NCBI RefSeq assembly: GCF_000715075.1
Contig: NC_134101.1
Location: 134,740,237 to 134,804,236 of the forward strand
DNA from: Nicotiana tabacum
Taxonomy: Eukaryota; Streptophyta; Magnoliopsida; Solanales; Solanaceae
Length of the DNA stretch: 64,000 nucleotides
Direction: 5' to 3'
Positions within the stretch are counted from its first letter, which is position 1. Each line of letters opens with the position of its first letter. The notes beneath the pieces were generated by a model. It saw only the letters and a list, made by a program, of their open reading frames with translations, did not search any database and had not been told where the DNA came from. A program made the translations under genes and the position numbers. This document shows positions 10,640 through 23,102 of this stretch, one piece after another.

Positions 10640-11600
10640 TATCAAGATTCATCTTACGGTCATCCGACAGGTGCCACAAGTTTTTTGGCATACTCAAGAA
10701 AGACAACGGCCTCCAATTGACCTCCAAGTGCGTCGATGCCCTGAAGGAGTTAAAGGCTTACCTATCATCACTACCACTGCTCTCCAAAGTAGAGCCCGAA
10801 GAACACCTCCTCGTCTACCTGGCCGTATCTGAAGTGGCGGTGATTACAGTCCTGGCCCGAGAAAATAAAGGTATGCAATCTCCCATCTATTATATTAGCA
10901 AAACCTTAGTCGACACCGAGATGAGGTAACCCCACCTCGAAAAATTAGCCCTCGCCTTGGCCGTAGCTTCACAAAGCTTAGACCCTACTTGTTGTGCCAC
11001 CCCATCTCGATAGTCACAATTTTTCCCTTGAGAATTATTTTGCATAAGCCTGAACTATTGGGCAGATTAGCCAAATAGGGCATAGAATTAAGCGAACATG
11101 ATATCACATATCAACCGCGAACGATGATAAAGTCGCAAGTACTTGCCGATTTCGTCGCCGAATTCAAAGAAAAAATAATGTTTGAAGTTGAAAGAGAAGC
11201 CGCCCACACCTCTCCTCAAGTACAGGATCTATGGATTTTGTATACTAATGGTGCCTCTAATGCATCAGGGTCCGGATTGGGACTCGTACTCGAGGTCCCG
11301 ACAGGCGATGTAATTCGTCAATCCATAAGATACCCGAACATGACTAACAATGAGGCCAAGTATGAGGCCATGATTGCAGGATTAAGGCTAACACTCAAGT
11401 ACGAAGCAAGGTGAGTTGTCCTACGTTGCGACTCCCAACTTGTTGTCAACATAGTCATAGGGACTTTCCAGATCAAAGAGAAAAGGTTACAAAAGTATCA
11501 GGCCGAGATCTGAAGGCTGCTGCCAAATTTGAATGTCAGCTTGACCAGATCCCTCGAGTGTAAAATATCGAAGAAGACGGCCTCGCTAAACTAGCGGCAG
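10640..11600 (+). pseudogene. Tat/gypsy RNase H region
   Basis: 10717-10929 reads as the first RNase H-like domain (LSKVEPEEHLLVYLAVSEVA, ISKTLVDTEMR). 11124-11414 reads as the second RNase H that is characteristic of the Tat lineage (ILYTNGASNASGSGLGLVL, MTNNEAKYEAMIAGLRL), where an acidic D in DGA-type motifs has become N (YTNGAS). Stops and frame changes separate the pieces. The presence of two RNase H-like modules is the best argument for Tat rather than chromovirus or Athila. Confidence 0.75.
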
Positions 11601-11699
11601 CCACTAAAAGCATAACCGGAGAAGGAAACATGGTCACCCTCCTCCACTCATCGATTGATCGAATCGAGGTAAGGACTATAAACCTAACTTGGGACTAGC

Positions 11700-12835
11700 G
11701 CAACCGTATTGTTACATACTTGCAGGATGGCATGCTCCCAGATGATAAAAAAGAAGCCAAGAAGCTTCAAATGCAAGCGGCCAGGTATAGCATCATAGAC
11801 AATGACCTGTACAAAAGGACGTATGGCGGCCCCCTAGAAAAATGCTTAGGCCCAAATCAAACATGGTGCGTTCTAGAAGAAGTCCACGAAGGCCATTACG
11901 GAGCTCATTCCGACAACGGGCTCTAGTCAGATGTCTCATACGAGCAGGCTACTACTGGCCCACCATGAAAAAAACGGCCACTGACTTGGTGAGAAAATGC
12001 GAGCAATGCCAAAAATATGCCCCTACGATCCACCAAGCGAGCGATCACCTCCACTCGGTCACCTCACCTTGGCCTTTCATCAAGTGGGGGATGGACATCG
12101 TCGGCCCCCTCCCAGCGGGGCGAGGTAACGTACGATTTCTTTTGGTTTTAACGGACTATTTTTCTAAGTGGTAGATGCAGGAGCATTCGCCCAGATACGC
12201 GAACAAGAAGTGATCGCCTTCATATAGAAGAATATTATGTGCGCCTTGGCCTCCCCAAAGATATCAGTTGTGACAATGGACCCCAATTCACCGGGAAAAA
12301 AATCGTCGAGTTCTTTGAGAAACGGCATATCAACAAATACTCTTCACCCATACCATCTCGCGGGCAATGAACAAGCGGAGTCCTCCAATAAATCAATACT
12401 AAACATCATGAAAAGAAAGCTCGAGAATGCCAAGGGACTATGCCGGAACTACTGCCAGAAGTGTTATGGGCATATCGCACAATGCCACATAGGAGAGACA
12501 TCCTACATAGTCTATGGGATTGATGTAGTAATACTAGTTGAGGTCGGAGAACCAAGTTTGAGATACTCCCATGAGAGCGAGTTGAGGAACGACGAAAGCA
12601 GAAGGAAGGACCACGACGAAGCTGAAGAACGGAGAGAGAACACTAAAAAAGCAAAGGTTAGACCACTTAAAGTCGGGGACTACGCACTCAAGGCCAAAAC
12701 ACAGGCAACCAAAGACCCACTTGAGGGAAAAATGGAAATTAATTGGGACGACCCATACAAAATCACGGCAACAGCAAACAAAGGGTCATTTCAGCTAGAA
12801 ATGATGGAAGGAAAACTACTACCAAACAACTAGAA
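11700..12835 (+). pseudogene. Tat/gypsy integrase
   Basis: The zinc-binding region spans 11720-12010: EEVHEGHYGAHS carries the histidines and KCEQCQKYAP (11995-12024) the CxxC. 12060-12170 is the start of the catalytic core (SPWPFIKWGMDIVGPLPAGR, LVLTDYFSKW). 12237-12833 continues with the rest of the core and the C-terminal basic and GPF-like part (YKITATANKGSFQLEMMEGK). Frame changes at about 11926, 12174 and 12240 break it. The family joins element cDNA to the host chromosome. Here it is a relic. Confidence 0.85.
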
Positions 12836-12886
12836 CATCGCCCACCTCAAGTACTTTAACTTCTAAGGAAAAATGATCTCCGAGCC

Positions 12887-12950
12887 GTACTCTTTTTCCT
12901 TCACCTAAGTTTTGTCCTAATTGGGTTTTCTCGGGAAGGTTTTTAATGAG
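12887..12950 (+). other. 3' TACTCTTTTTCC hairpin motif (Tat copy)
   Basis: About 50 bp after the integrase stop is GTACTCTTTTTCCTTCACC followed by TTTTGTCCTAATTGGGTTTT, then GGGAAGGTTTTTAATGAG. The same ordered blocks occur twice in each of two copia elements of this window (27332, 27421, 48540, 48630). The flanking CCTTC and GAAGG can pair here, though with a bulge. Confidence 0.75.
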
Positions 12951-13189
12951 ATGATAAGTAGGACATTTCAAGCTAAAGTATGAACAGATGAGGATGCAGA
13001 CCGATTAGTTCATTTCCCAACCTCTCAATACTTCTCTAGGTCGACCCATGAGGGGACTAGATAGACTGGGACTAGAATGTCGGCCCGAAAACATGTAAAT
13101 TTCTCCAATATATAAAGCACAACACAAGTATATGAAGCTCTCACATGTTTCCGTCAAAACAACGATGCATCAATTAACCAAAAGTTGCT

Positions 13190-13515
13190 TTCAACCTCGT
13201 TCGAATTTAAAAGCATTCAACCTCATTCGAATTAAAAGACATTTGACCTCGTTCGAATTAAAAAAACATTTGACCTCATTCAAATTAACTCATATTCGAC
13301 CTCGTTTGAATTAACTAAACATTCGACCCCGTTCAAATTAACTAAACATTCGACCTCATTCGAATTAACTCACATTTGACCTAGTTCGAATTAAAAGACA
13401 TTCGACCTCGTTCGAATTAAAAGACATTCAACTTTATTTGAATTAAAATACACATTCGACCTCGTTCGAAATTAAAATACATTTGACCTCGTTCGACCTC
13501 ATTCGACTTCATATG
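13190..13515 (+). repeat. 26-bp tandem repeat block in the Tat 3' region
   Basis: About thirteen degenerate copies of CATTCGACCTCGTTCGAATTA plus AAAGA or CTAAA follow one another. The core TTCGAATTAA is partly self-complementary. Such tandem blocks downstream of pol are common in Tat/Ogre elements. Confidence 0.8.
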
Positions 13516-13896
13516 CAGCCTCGTTCAGATCAACTATGCCTTATAGTTAAGCTCATACAACCCTCGGTTATTGTTGGGTTTAGGTTAAGTTTGACCTTGC
13601 CTATATCAACTAAGTTAAGTTTCAAATTAAGCTCCGGCAATGCTTGACATAGTTCAACAACAATTATTGGCCCCAGGTCATGATTACCTAGTTCGGCATT
13701 CGAACTCGATCAATGTACGAACTGAGTTTCTATAACTAAAAGCAGCCATACAGCAGAATTAAGGAAAGAAGCATACAACACCAAATAGAGAAAAGATGTA
13801 GAAACAAACAAAATAACATTTCGTACTCCAAAAATATTCTTTACAAAGGATAAATAGACGCCCATGAAAGTATGCACAAAAATTACAAGGGAATAA

Positions 13897-16634
13897 CTAC
13901 TCAGCAGCACCATCTCCACCATTGCCCTCTCCATCAAAGTATGTGTCCTCGTACCAGGCACCCTGTTCAATCCCGTCCAAATCCTCTTTGCCATTACTAG
14001 TCCCTGGTGTAGCAGGGTCATAACCACAGGTGACCCGAGCTGCACGCGCCTTAGCACGAGCATCCTCAAACTCAACCTTAGGAACTCTCCCTGCCGTCAT
14101 CAAATCCTTAAATATGTCTAGCTGGGCCTCGGCATGGATCCACTTCTCATACAAATCCCACAGAACATCGGGATAAGTAGAAGTGTGAGAGGAGGACGGC
14201 CGAGCCAATAACTGCATCATCTCGGCCCCGAGTGCCGCGATTTGATCACCAAGGTTCAAGACCTCTTTCTCCAGCCCCCCAATTTTCTCATCAAGTTGTG
14301 CTTCCCATAGCATGGTTGTCTCCATATCATTCGCCCGTTCGGACCGGAGGACGTGGATTGCATCCTCTGACGCCGCCATTTTTGCCAAAGCCGCCAATCG
14401 AGCCAACTTGACCTTCTCAAATTCCGTCATCTTCTAGATGACTTCATCCCTCAAAGAGTCAATCCTGATCGAACATTGCTCGAGCTTGGCCCGCAGAGAT
14501 ACCACTTAGGTCTGAAGATCCGCACACTCAGCCTCAACTCCCTTGCTCACTTCGAGCTCTTCTTCTTTGTCTCTAAGTGCCCCCTCGAGTTCGCTTCATT
14601 TACTGATGACTTTCATAAGCTCATCATCTTTATGCTTCAGCTGGCCGCTAATAGCTTGGAAATTACCATTCATACCGAATTGCATGCAGATCTCACGGTG
14701 CTTGTTGCGGTACTCGCGGTACTTCCTTTCCATTTTCTTAAAAGTGGCTCTACGCTTCTCCTCACAGCAAGCACTCTCAATCTCCAAGATAATGGTCTAT
14801 AAAAAAGAGAGCAAAAAAGAAAGAAAGTTAGTCTAAAAGAGAGAGAAAGAGATGCAAGGCATAGAAACTAGGAAGATCGAAAAACTTACCCTCAGGGCGA
14901 GGCCGGTTATGCCCGACGACAAGGCGGCATCATGGAACATCGTTAGGGTCCTGCCCTCTACATTAGAACAAAGGGGACCCAAGGAGGGGACCACGTCCTC
15001 CATGTTCACCAGCAGGTCACGGTCCATGGGGACTATGATGGTACGAGTAGACCTCTCCAACCTCACCTCCACCCAAATGAATCCTTCATTGAACATCTGC
15101 ACATCCTCGGGATCAACGTCAGAACTAGTTTCATAACCGTCCTCGGCAATTCCCTTTCCTCTCTCCTCGGTCGATGAAGGAACGGCGACCAGTCCCGAGG
15201 ATGACGGCTCATTTCTTAGCACGACATCCGCAGTCTCAGATAGCGCTCCAATTTTAACCTCGGGTAAAGAAACATCTTCCACAATCCCCGTAGGCAGCGG
15301 AGTTTAGGTTGATAGATTTGTGCCGCTCTCTGACATAGCCATGGCCGACTCACGGCCGCTCCTTGTAGAGTCCACCACTCTAGTTGTCCTGTCACCGACA
15401 TCCACCGCCCTCCTCTTGAGCGGAACCAAATCGTCCTCGCTCTGGGATGACTCGTCAACCAAATACAACACATTAAGGGGTGGATTCTCAGATATTGGAG
15501 CCGACACTGGTCGAGTTGGTCTAGCGGGGGCCAAAGGCTGAGCTGAGGCAGATGACCGACAAACCGAGTAGACCCAGTTGCATTCGCAGTCGAGGTAAAT
15601 CCCTTCACACCAATCGCTTGTTAGAACGCGGGAGTAGCAGCCCTCGACCTCCTCGAATCTCTTCGTGTTGATGACAAAACAAAGGAACAAAATCAATACC
15701 CGCAAAGATACAATAAAAAAGACAATGACAAAGACCTAAGGTAAGCAAACTTACCGGGTAGCTTAGGTCCGAATTTCTCGGGGAAGACCAACCACTCGCG
15801 GATACCCACCGTATGAGGAAGGACCCGACTAACCCAGTCGGGAATGTCCTCAACTAAAGGAGGGGGTTCGACTTCGGCTGCATGAAGAAAAGCATCAATA
15901 TAACAAGGTCGACCATCAAGAAGTACAATGAGGGGAAAATGAAGGGTACTTACGGGTGTAGTTCGAAAGCTCAGGGAACCTGCTTGCATTAATCACTATG
16001 TCTTCGGTTCTGACGTAGAAGTAATTGAGCCAAAATTGGCGGTTGGCCTTATCATCCATTTTTACCACTAGGCATTTTCTACCTCAGTGACTGAGGTGTA
16101 ACATCATTCCTTTGTGAAAGTTTGGGGCGAAAAGATGCATCAGGTGGCGGAGTGTCACCTCGACCCCGGCTAATTTTGCAAATTTCAAGACCATGCAGAT
16201 GAACTTGTAGATGTAGAGGGAAAGTTGGGTCGGGCACACATGGTAATAGTGGCAAAATTCTTCGGCTAGGGGAAGAACAGGAAAAGAATAGCCCACATGA
16301 AAGGGGTACGTGTAGAAGGCGTTGTACCTGGGGCGGTGTATTTCACCATGTTGTGCCCAGCGGGGATCAGGTCTATATGGGCGGGAATTTTGAATCTGGC
16401 TCTAAATTCGGTGAGAGCCACATTTGTCATCAACGACTCCAAAATTTCGAGGTCATCCTCTAGCAACTTCGAGAAACCAGACCTAGCTTTCTCCTTACGA
16501 GGAATTATTTCCTCCACCGTATGAAAGCTCTCATCCTCTACAATAATGGCAGCCCCATCGTCATGAGGGGGCATGCTCACTACCAGTGGAACCGGATCAG
16601 ATATCCTCCCGGAAGAAGAAGATGCATTAGCCAT
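13897..16634 (-). pseudogene. Spliced antisense gene (Transposase_28-like) of the Tat element
   Basis: Reading leftward from ATG at 16634, the protein starts MANASSSSGRISDPVPLVVS and has FRARFKIPAHIDLIPAG. After a frame shift near 16310 it continues HVGYSFPVLPLAEEFCHYYH, LFAPNFHKGMMLHLSH, a stop, VVKMDDKANRQFWLNYFYVR, then VSRVLPHTVGIREW. This order fits Pfam Transposase_28, the antisense ORF of Grande-like Tat elements (known family; recalled). Canonical introns are visible: 15878-15953 (GTAAGTACCC...CAG), one starting GTAAGTTTG at 15754, and 14797-14889 (GTAAGTTTT...ATAG). The C-terminal part (14430-13897) is a coiled coil (RSERANDMETTMLWEAQLDE, LEKEVLNLGDQIAALGAEMM) with an acidic tail. 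Frame breaks suggest that this copy is decayed. Confidence 0.75.
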
Positions 16635-16820
16635 CTTTGGTTGTTTATATAAGAAGAAAATGCAAGTACAAAGGAATTATGAGTAGCAGAAGTTGCGGAA
16701 ACTAGGAAAAATAGGGATGTAAAGACGGAAACAACGAAAGCAAGAACACTGGGAAGAAGAAAGAAAGATGTAGAGGTTCGAATGCTTGAAAACACAAAGG
16801 ATCACATAGAGGGTTTTTCT

Positions 16821-16833
16821 ATCCCTATTTATA
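16821..16833 (-). promoter_or_regulatory. TATA box of the antisense gene
   Basis: On the minus strand TATAAATAGGGAT lies about 190 bp upstream of the antisense ATG (16634). A pyrimidine-rich leader (about 16690-16780) lies between them. Spacing suits a pol II promoter that fires into the element, opposite to gag-pol. Confidence 0.55.
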
Positions 16834-16870
16834 AGAAATTCAGGCACCCTAATAGAGAATGCAAATCGTT

Positions 16871-17780
<910 letters not shown>

Positions 17781-17830
<50 letters not shown>

Positions 17831-17841
17831 ATGTATATATC
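17781..17841. repeat. Second (TA)n microsatellite
   Basis: TA repeat ending in TATGTATGTATATG. It separates the LTR fragment from the SINE tail. Confidence 0.95.
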
Positions 17842-17970
17842 ATCAGTTGAAGGTTTATCGAAAATAGTCTCTTTGTCTTTATAAGATAGGGATAAAATCA
17901 GCATACACTATTTCTATTCCCAAACTTCACTTATAAGATTTTACTATATTTATAGTTATTATTGTATTAC
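17842..17970 (+). mobile_element. TS-SINE-type tail
   Basis: TTGAAGGTTTATCG, GATAGGGATAAAATC, GCATACACTATTTCTATTCCC and AAACTTCACTTATAAGATT parallel the common Solanaceae SINE 3' half (GGGTAAGGTCTGCGTACAC then CCCACTTGTGGGATTACAC) ending in TTG repeats. It is strongly mutated and the tRNA-like 5' half is missing. Confidence 0.55.
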
Positions 17971-18138
17971 TTTATATCTGGATACTGGAGAATGAAATGG
18001 AAAAAAGGAAAAGGTACAAAGCGGATATTATGTGTCAATTATATCATTTTATATGACATAATTTGCTTAGACATGAAGTTTATTACTTAGTTTCTTGAAA
18101 ATACTACAAGTTCTATTTTTTTGTTATTAAGTAGTATT

Positions 18139-18754
18139 TGTTATAAATATATTATATTATCGATGTTCGTTTAGTACTCTGTTGTAAATAAGCTTCCTGA
18201 AGAACCTTATCCATATGGGACTCCACCGTAAATATGTTTATCTATTTAAGTACTCTATTGGAAATAAGCTTCCTGAAGAAGCTTATCACTTCGATACCCG
18301 ATTATGGATAAACATTACTCCCGATAGAAGATTATTCATACCGGGTATAATAAGTTTATCCTTTCAGTACCCAGTTATGGATAATCTACCGGGGGTAATA
18401 AGCTTATCCTTTCAGTACCCAGTTATGGATAAATATTATCCTCGGTAGAAGATTATCCATACCGGGTATAATAAGCTTATCCTTTCAGTACCCAGTTATG
18501 GATAAACATTACCCTCAGTAGAAGATTATCCATATCGGGTATAATAAGCTTATCCTTTCAATACTCCGTTATGGATAAACATTACCCCCGGTAGAAGATT
18601 ATCCATATCTGGTATAGTAGCAGCTTACACAGTAGCTTCCTTTCTTCTATAAATAGAAGAGATTTCAGTTCATTATGTACATCAGTTTTAATTCGAATAA
18701 TATATCAGTTTCTCTCTATACTTGTCTTTACTTTATAGTCTTTATTTTATAACA
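18139..18754 (+). repeat. Copia A 5' LTR
   Basis: Starts TGTTATAAATATATTATA and ends TTTATAACA, 616 bp. It contains several 73-bp tandem units beginning TTATGGATAAACATTACCCC, each with the internal dyads ATGGATAA/TTATCCAT and ACCC...GGGT; these are candidate enhancer repeats. A TATA box (CTATAAATAG) lies near 18645. The primer site region CATTATCAGCACGAG follows at once. Confidence 0.9.
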
Positions 18755-18832
18755 CATTATCAGCACGAGACTCTGCCATCTCGAGCAAATATTTTGAAAG
18801 TATCTGAGGTAAGAATTTTCTTTTCCTAAATA

Positions 18833-19842
18833 ATGTCAAATCTTTCTAAAATTGAATTTGTAGCCCTGGATATATCGGGCAAAAGCTACATGTCTTGGGT
18901 GTTTGATGCTGAAATTCATCTTGATGCGATAGGTCTGGTAGACACCATCAAAGATAAAAATCAGGCATCAAACCAAGACCGTGCCAAAGCAATGATATTT
19001 CTACGTCATCACCTTGATGAGGGCCTGAAAATGGAATATCTTACTATTAAAGATCCAGTCATACTGTGGAATAATTTGAAAGATAGATATGACCACCTGA
19101 AGATGGTCGTTCTTCCACAGGCACGTTATGATTGGACTCATCTAAGGCTACAAGATTTTAAATCTATCAGTGAGTATAATTCTGTTATGTTCAAAATTAT
19201 TTCCCAATTGAAGTTATGTGGTGATAATATTACTGATCATGATATGTTGGAGAAAACTTTCACCACTTTTCATGCCTCGAATATGCTCTTGCAGCAGCAA
19301 TATCGAGAGATGGGATTTAAAAAGTATTCTGAACTTATCTCACATCTTCTTATAGCCGAGCAACATAATGGGCTATTAATGAAAAATCATGAAAGCCGAC
19401 CTACTGGTTCTTGTCCATTCCCTAAAGTGAATGAGACGAACTTCCACCAGGCTAAACATGGAAAAGATCGTGGCCCTAGTCGTGGTCATGGTCGTGGTCG
19501 GGAAAGAAACTCTAATCATGGTAATAATAATGCACCAAAGAACACTCCTCACCACCAGTAGTGGAAAAGGAAGGAACAAAAGCATGAAGCGGTGCAAGCA
19601 CCAAATGCAGAAAATGCATGCTATAGATGTGGAGAAAAAGGGCAATGGTCACATACCTGTCGTACGCCAAAGCATCTGGTTGAGCTTTATCAAGCCTCCC
19701 TAAAGAAGACAGAGAAAAATGCTGAGCAAATTTTATTTCTGAAGATAATTTAGACTTCATGCATTTGAATGTAACTGATTACCTTGCACTCCCAGAAGGA
19801 GAAACAAGTCATGTAATCGGTGGTGAATCTGTAGAAATGTAA
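18833..19842 (+). pseudogene. Copia A gag, unit 1
   Basis: The gag starts MSNLSKIEFVALDISGKSYM. It has the UBN2/copia-type nucleocapsid precursor pattern: WVFDAEIHLDAIGLVDTI, WNNLKDRYDHLKMVVLPQA, MLLQQQYREMGFKKYSELIS. A basic RGHGRGRERN linker is followed by a CCHC knuckle (CYRCGEKGQWSHTC, about 19620-19661). A TAG at 19559-19561 replaces the CAG of unit 2, and a one-base deletion near 19722 shifts the frame after the knuckle. Family members assemble the virus-like particle; this copy would give a truncated protein without the knuckle. Confidence 0.9.
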
Positions 19843-19849
19843 ATATTTT

Positions 19850-21080
19850 AATTTTTGTTATTTGTAATAGATAGTATGGTTATATAATTGTTGTACATAA
19901 AGAAAAATTATGATTTGATAATGATGTTTACTATAATATATCTTGTTTATGTCATTTTGAAGAATATGGATAACATTATTAGATCAACTTAAACTCTAGC
20001 AGAGTTTGCAAGAAATATACAACCACAAGAAGTGGTTATATTTCGTATATCTCATTGTAATTATATTTTGTTAACTACCAGAAGTGGTATATGCCTATGA
20101 TCACCAGAAGTGATAATTTAGGCTTTCTATGGTTACAATTGAAGATAAGCTACATAAATATTCTCTATATTAAATGCACGCCTCGATTTGCTCCTGAAGT
20201 AGTAAATATTTTAAAAGAGGTTGAGGCATCACAATTTGATATGATTAATGTGCATTCAGATATTTGTGTTCGATTTCCTGAAGGATGAGAACTTTTGATA
20301 ATATTAATCCATTCCCTAAAGTGAATGTGACAATACTAATAAGTCGGGTAAATATGAACGCGCTCTTGATGTGAATACATTACAATTCACCTCCAGAAGA
20401 GTTAATATAATTGAGAAAATATATACTCAATATTTTGTATTTTAAATTTGCTCCTGAAGAAGTAACACAATTGAAATTGCCTCCTGAAGTGGAAAAATAT
20501 TATGAAGAGGAGTTTTTGTGTGCTTAAACAATTGTTTTACATTGTTTATTTGATTGTGATTTTCTCTCATGACACCAGCAGTGTCTAAGCAATATTTGAT
20601 AGTACAAAATGTATCAACAACTCCTGAAGAGCTAAATATTTGCCTAAAGAATACATGACACCAGTAGTGCCAGATAAATATTAGATTGTGGATAATAAAT
20701 AAAGGCCCTCGAAGAGCTTATATACAAATATGTCATTCATATTATATGATTATGGTCAAAACATATGTTGTAGTAAACCTGAAGTTTACTAATATAAATG
20801 GCTATCATATTGAGACTACAAATGATTGGAAGATTGATAATCTTCATGTTTCCACAATCATAGGGGGTAAAATAATATGTATGTGAGAAGTTACCCGCCT
20901 TATTCTTTAATTTGTACTATATCATGTATCATAGTAAACCAGAAGTTTACTAAGAGATAGCACATGACATGATAAACTTGAAGTTTTCATTTGCCATTTT
21001 TAAATGAGCTATTTGAGAATTCGGATAAGCATATACTAAAGAACTAGAAGATTCTTCAGGAATTCTCATGTGTTGCTTGT
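19850..21080 (+). other. Hairpin-rich non-coding interval of Copia A, unit 1
   Basis: No ORF of note. The stretch holds many small perfect inverted repeats with short purine-rich loops. Examples: AAACTCT/AGAGTTT (19991-20007), AACCAC/GTGGTT (20021-20037), TACCA/TGGTA (20076-20089), GACAC/GTGTC (20571-20585), TAGTAAAC/GTTTACTA (20771-20791 and again 20932-20952), AAACT/AGTTT (about 20973). Loops are AGC, AAGAA, GAAG, CAGCA, CTGAA, CAGAA and TGA. Protease coding should lie here in a full element but is not recognisable. Confidence 0.8.
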
Positions 21081-22420
21081 TCTCATAATGAATTGATTAT
21101 ACCAGCTAAAGTTGGGACTAAGACCCTTGATTCTAAAATATATAAAAGGTGAATATGGGCCCGTTCACCTATCACATAAACCACTTATAGGTGCATATAT
21201 GAGATGGTTATATGTGTAATTATTGTCAACCTGCAGTTTGTTCATTTGGAATTGCTTTTCTCGATTAAGAGCATAATTTTCAGATTATGAAATCAAGACA
21301 GTTCATCTTGATAATGCTGGTTTATATCCAAGCTGGTTTAGCATTGAATACCTCCTATTAATGGTTAAACCATTGCTTATGAGAACAAAGCTTCATGTGT
21401 TGGTCTAAGATTTTCTAAATTACATATAGCAGCACTTGTATGCATCAAATCAACAATATATGATAAGTCCTCCCTTCACAATTGGTTTAGGATCAGAAAC
21501 CAAATATTTTTACTATCTTTTGTTGCGTGGTATATGATTAATTTCTCTACCATAATACACAAAGATATGTTTCCCAAAGATGATTGGGGATATATGTTAG
21601 TTTTTCTAACATTTGGGGGATGGAATAAACAGTTGAAAAATATGCTATATGAATCGAATTATCATGATCCTCACTTAGAAGATAATTCAAGTCGAATGCC
21701 AGAAGCATTTGCTGATCCGAAATTAAATATCATATTTCGGCTGCAAATGCTCATATTAAAATTAATGTCCCTGAAGGATAGAGTTTACTGTACGCATAAA
21801 GCGTGGTAGACCAATCGATTCCAAAGGTAACAATCCTTGAAAAATAGTAGGAGCTAATGATCATAATGAGGAGGAAATAAGCTCTAGAAGAGCCCACGAC
21901 ATAACATTTCATGAAACTCCCGAAAAAGTTCAGGTACCTGAAAATAAAGAAAGAGATGAGATCTCCACAAGTTATGTCGCTTCGGAACTGACACAAAATG
22001 ATCGTCGACGATATATTTAATACAATATAGTGCACAATATTGTAAAAGATTGTGAGGATCGGACTAGCAGTCCAGACACTTGAAGATGTCATACCATTTA
22101 GATACAAGTCTTAACCTATATGACTTATTTGGCTAAATCTATATGAAGATCCTTGAAGGATTGAAAATGCCCGAAGCATATAATTCAAAGTCTTGAGAAA
22201 TGTACTCGATCAAATTATAAAGATCTTTGTACGGTTTAAAGCAATCTGTGCGCGTGTGGTATAATCGCCTCAGTAAATATTTGCTGAAAGAAAGTTACAT
22301 AAATTATGTTATTTGTCCATGTATTTTTATAAAGAAAATGTCATCAAAATTTGTTACACTTGCTATTTATGTTGGTGACATAAATCTTATTGGAACTCCG
22401 GAAGAGCTACAAGAGGGTCT
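21080..22420 (+). pseudogene. Copia A integrase-RT remnants, unit 1
   Basis: Broken frames show integrase-like text (GTTCACCTATCACATAAACC region; PLLMRTKLHVL-like text near 21370; AALVCIKSTIYDKSS near 21430), then the INT-RT linker SSRMPEAFADPKLNIIF (21534-21809). The RT piece MYGLKQSVRVWYNRLSKYLL is at 22227, with YVGDINLIGTPEELQEGL, where the catalytic YVDD has become YVGD. The unit ends abruptly at 22420. It cannot encode a working polymerase. Confidence 0.7.
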
Positions 22421-23024
22421 ACTCCGTTGTAAATAAGCTTCCTGAAGAAGCTTATCCATATGGGACTCCACCGTAAATATGTTTATCTATTTAAGTACTC
22501 TATTGGAAATAAGCTTCCTGAAGAAGCTTATCACTTCGATACCCGATTATGGATAAATATTACCCCCGGTAGAAGATTATTCATACCGGGTATAATAAGC
22601 TTATCCTTTCAGTACCCAGTTATGGATAAACATTACCCCCGGTAGAAGATTATCCATACCGGGTATAATAAGCTTATCTTTTCAGTACTCAGTTATGGAT
22701 AAATATTATCCCCGGTAGAAGATTATCCATATCGGGTACAATAAGCTTATCCTTTCAGTACCCAGTTATGGATAAACATTACCCTCGGTAGAAGATTATC
22801 CATATCGGGTATAATAAGCTTATCCTTTCAGTACTCCGTTATGGATAAACATTGCTCTCAGTAGAAGATTATCCATATCTGGTATAGTAGCAGCTTACAC
22901 AGCAACTTCCTTTCTTATATAAATAGAAGAGATTTCAGTTCATTATGTACATCAGTTTGAATTCGAATAATATATCAGTTTCTCTCTATACTTGTCTTTA
23001 CTTTATAGTCTTTATTTTATAACA
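22421..23024 (+). repeat. Copia A middle LTR (5' truncated)
   Basis: 604 bp, lacking the first 37 bp of the LTR (equivalent to 27518-27554) but otherwise complete, ending TTTATAACA. It contains the same 73-bp tandem units. The junction GAGGGTC/TACTCCG with RT sequence shows at most 1-bp microhomology. Confidence 0.92.
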
Positions 23025-23102
23025 CGTTATCAGCACGAGACTCTGCCATCTCGAGCAAATATTTTGAAAGTATCTGAGGTAAGAACTTTCTTTTCCTAAA
23101 TA

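Noticed and set aside
14476..14836. Plus-strand ORFs of about 100 aa
   Set aside because: Shadows of the minus-strand antisense gene, which has splice sites and a recognisable domain.
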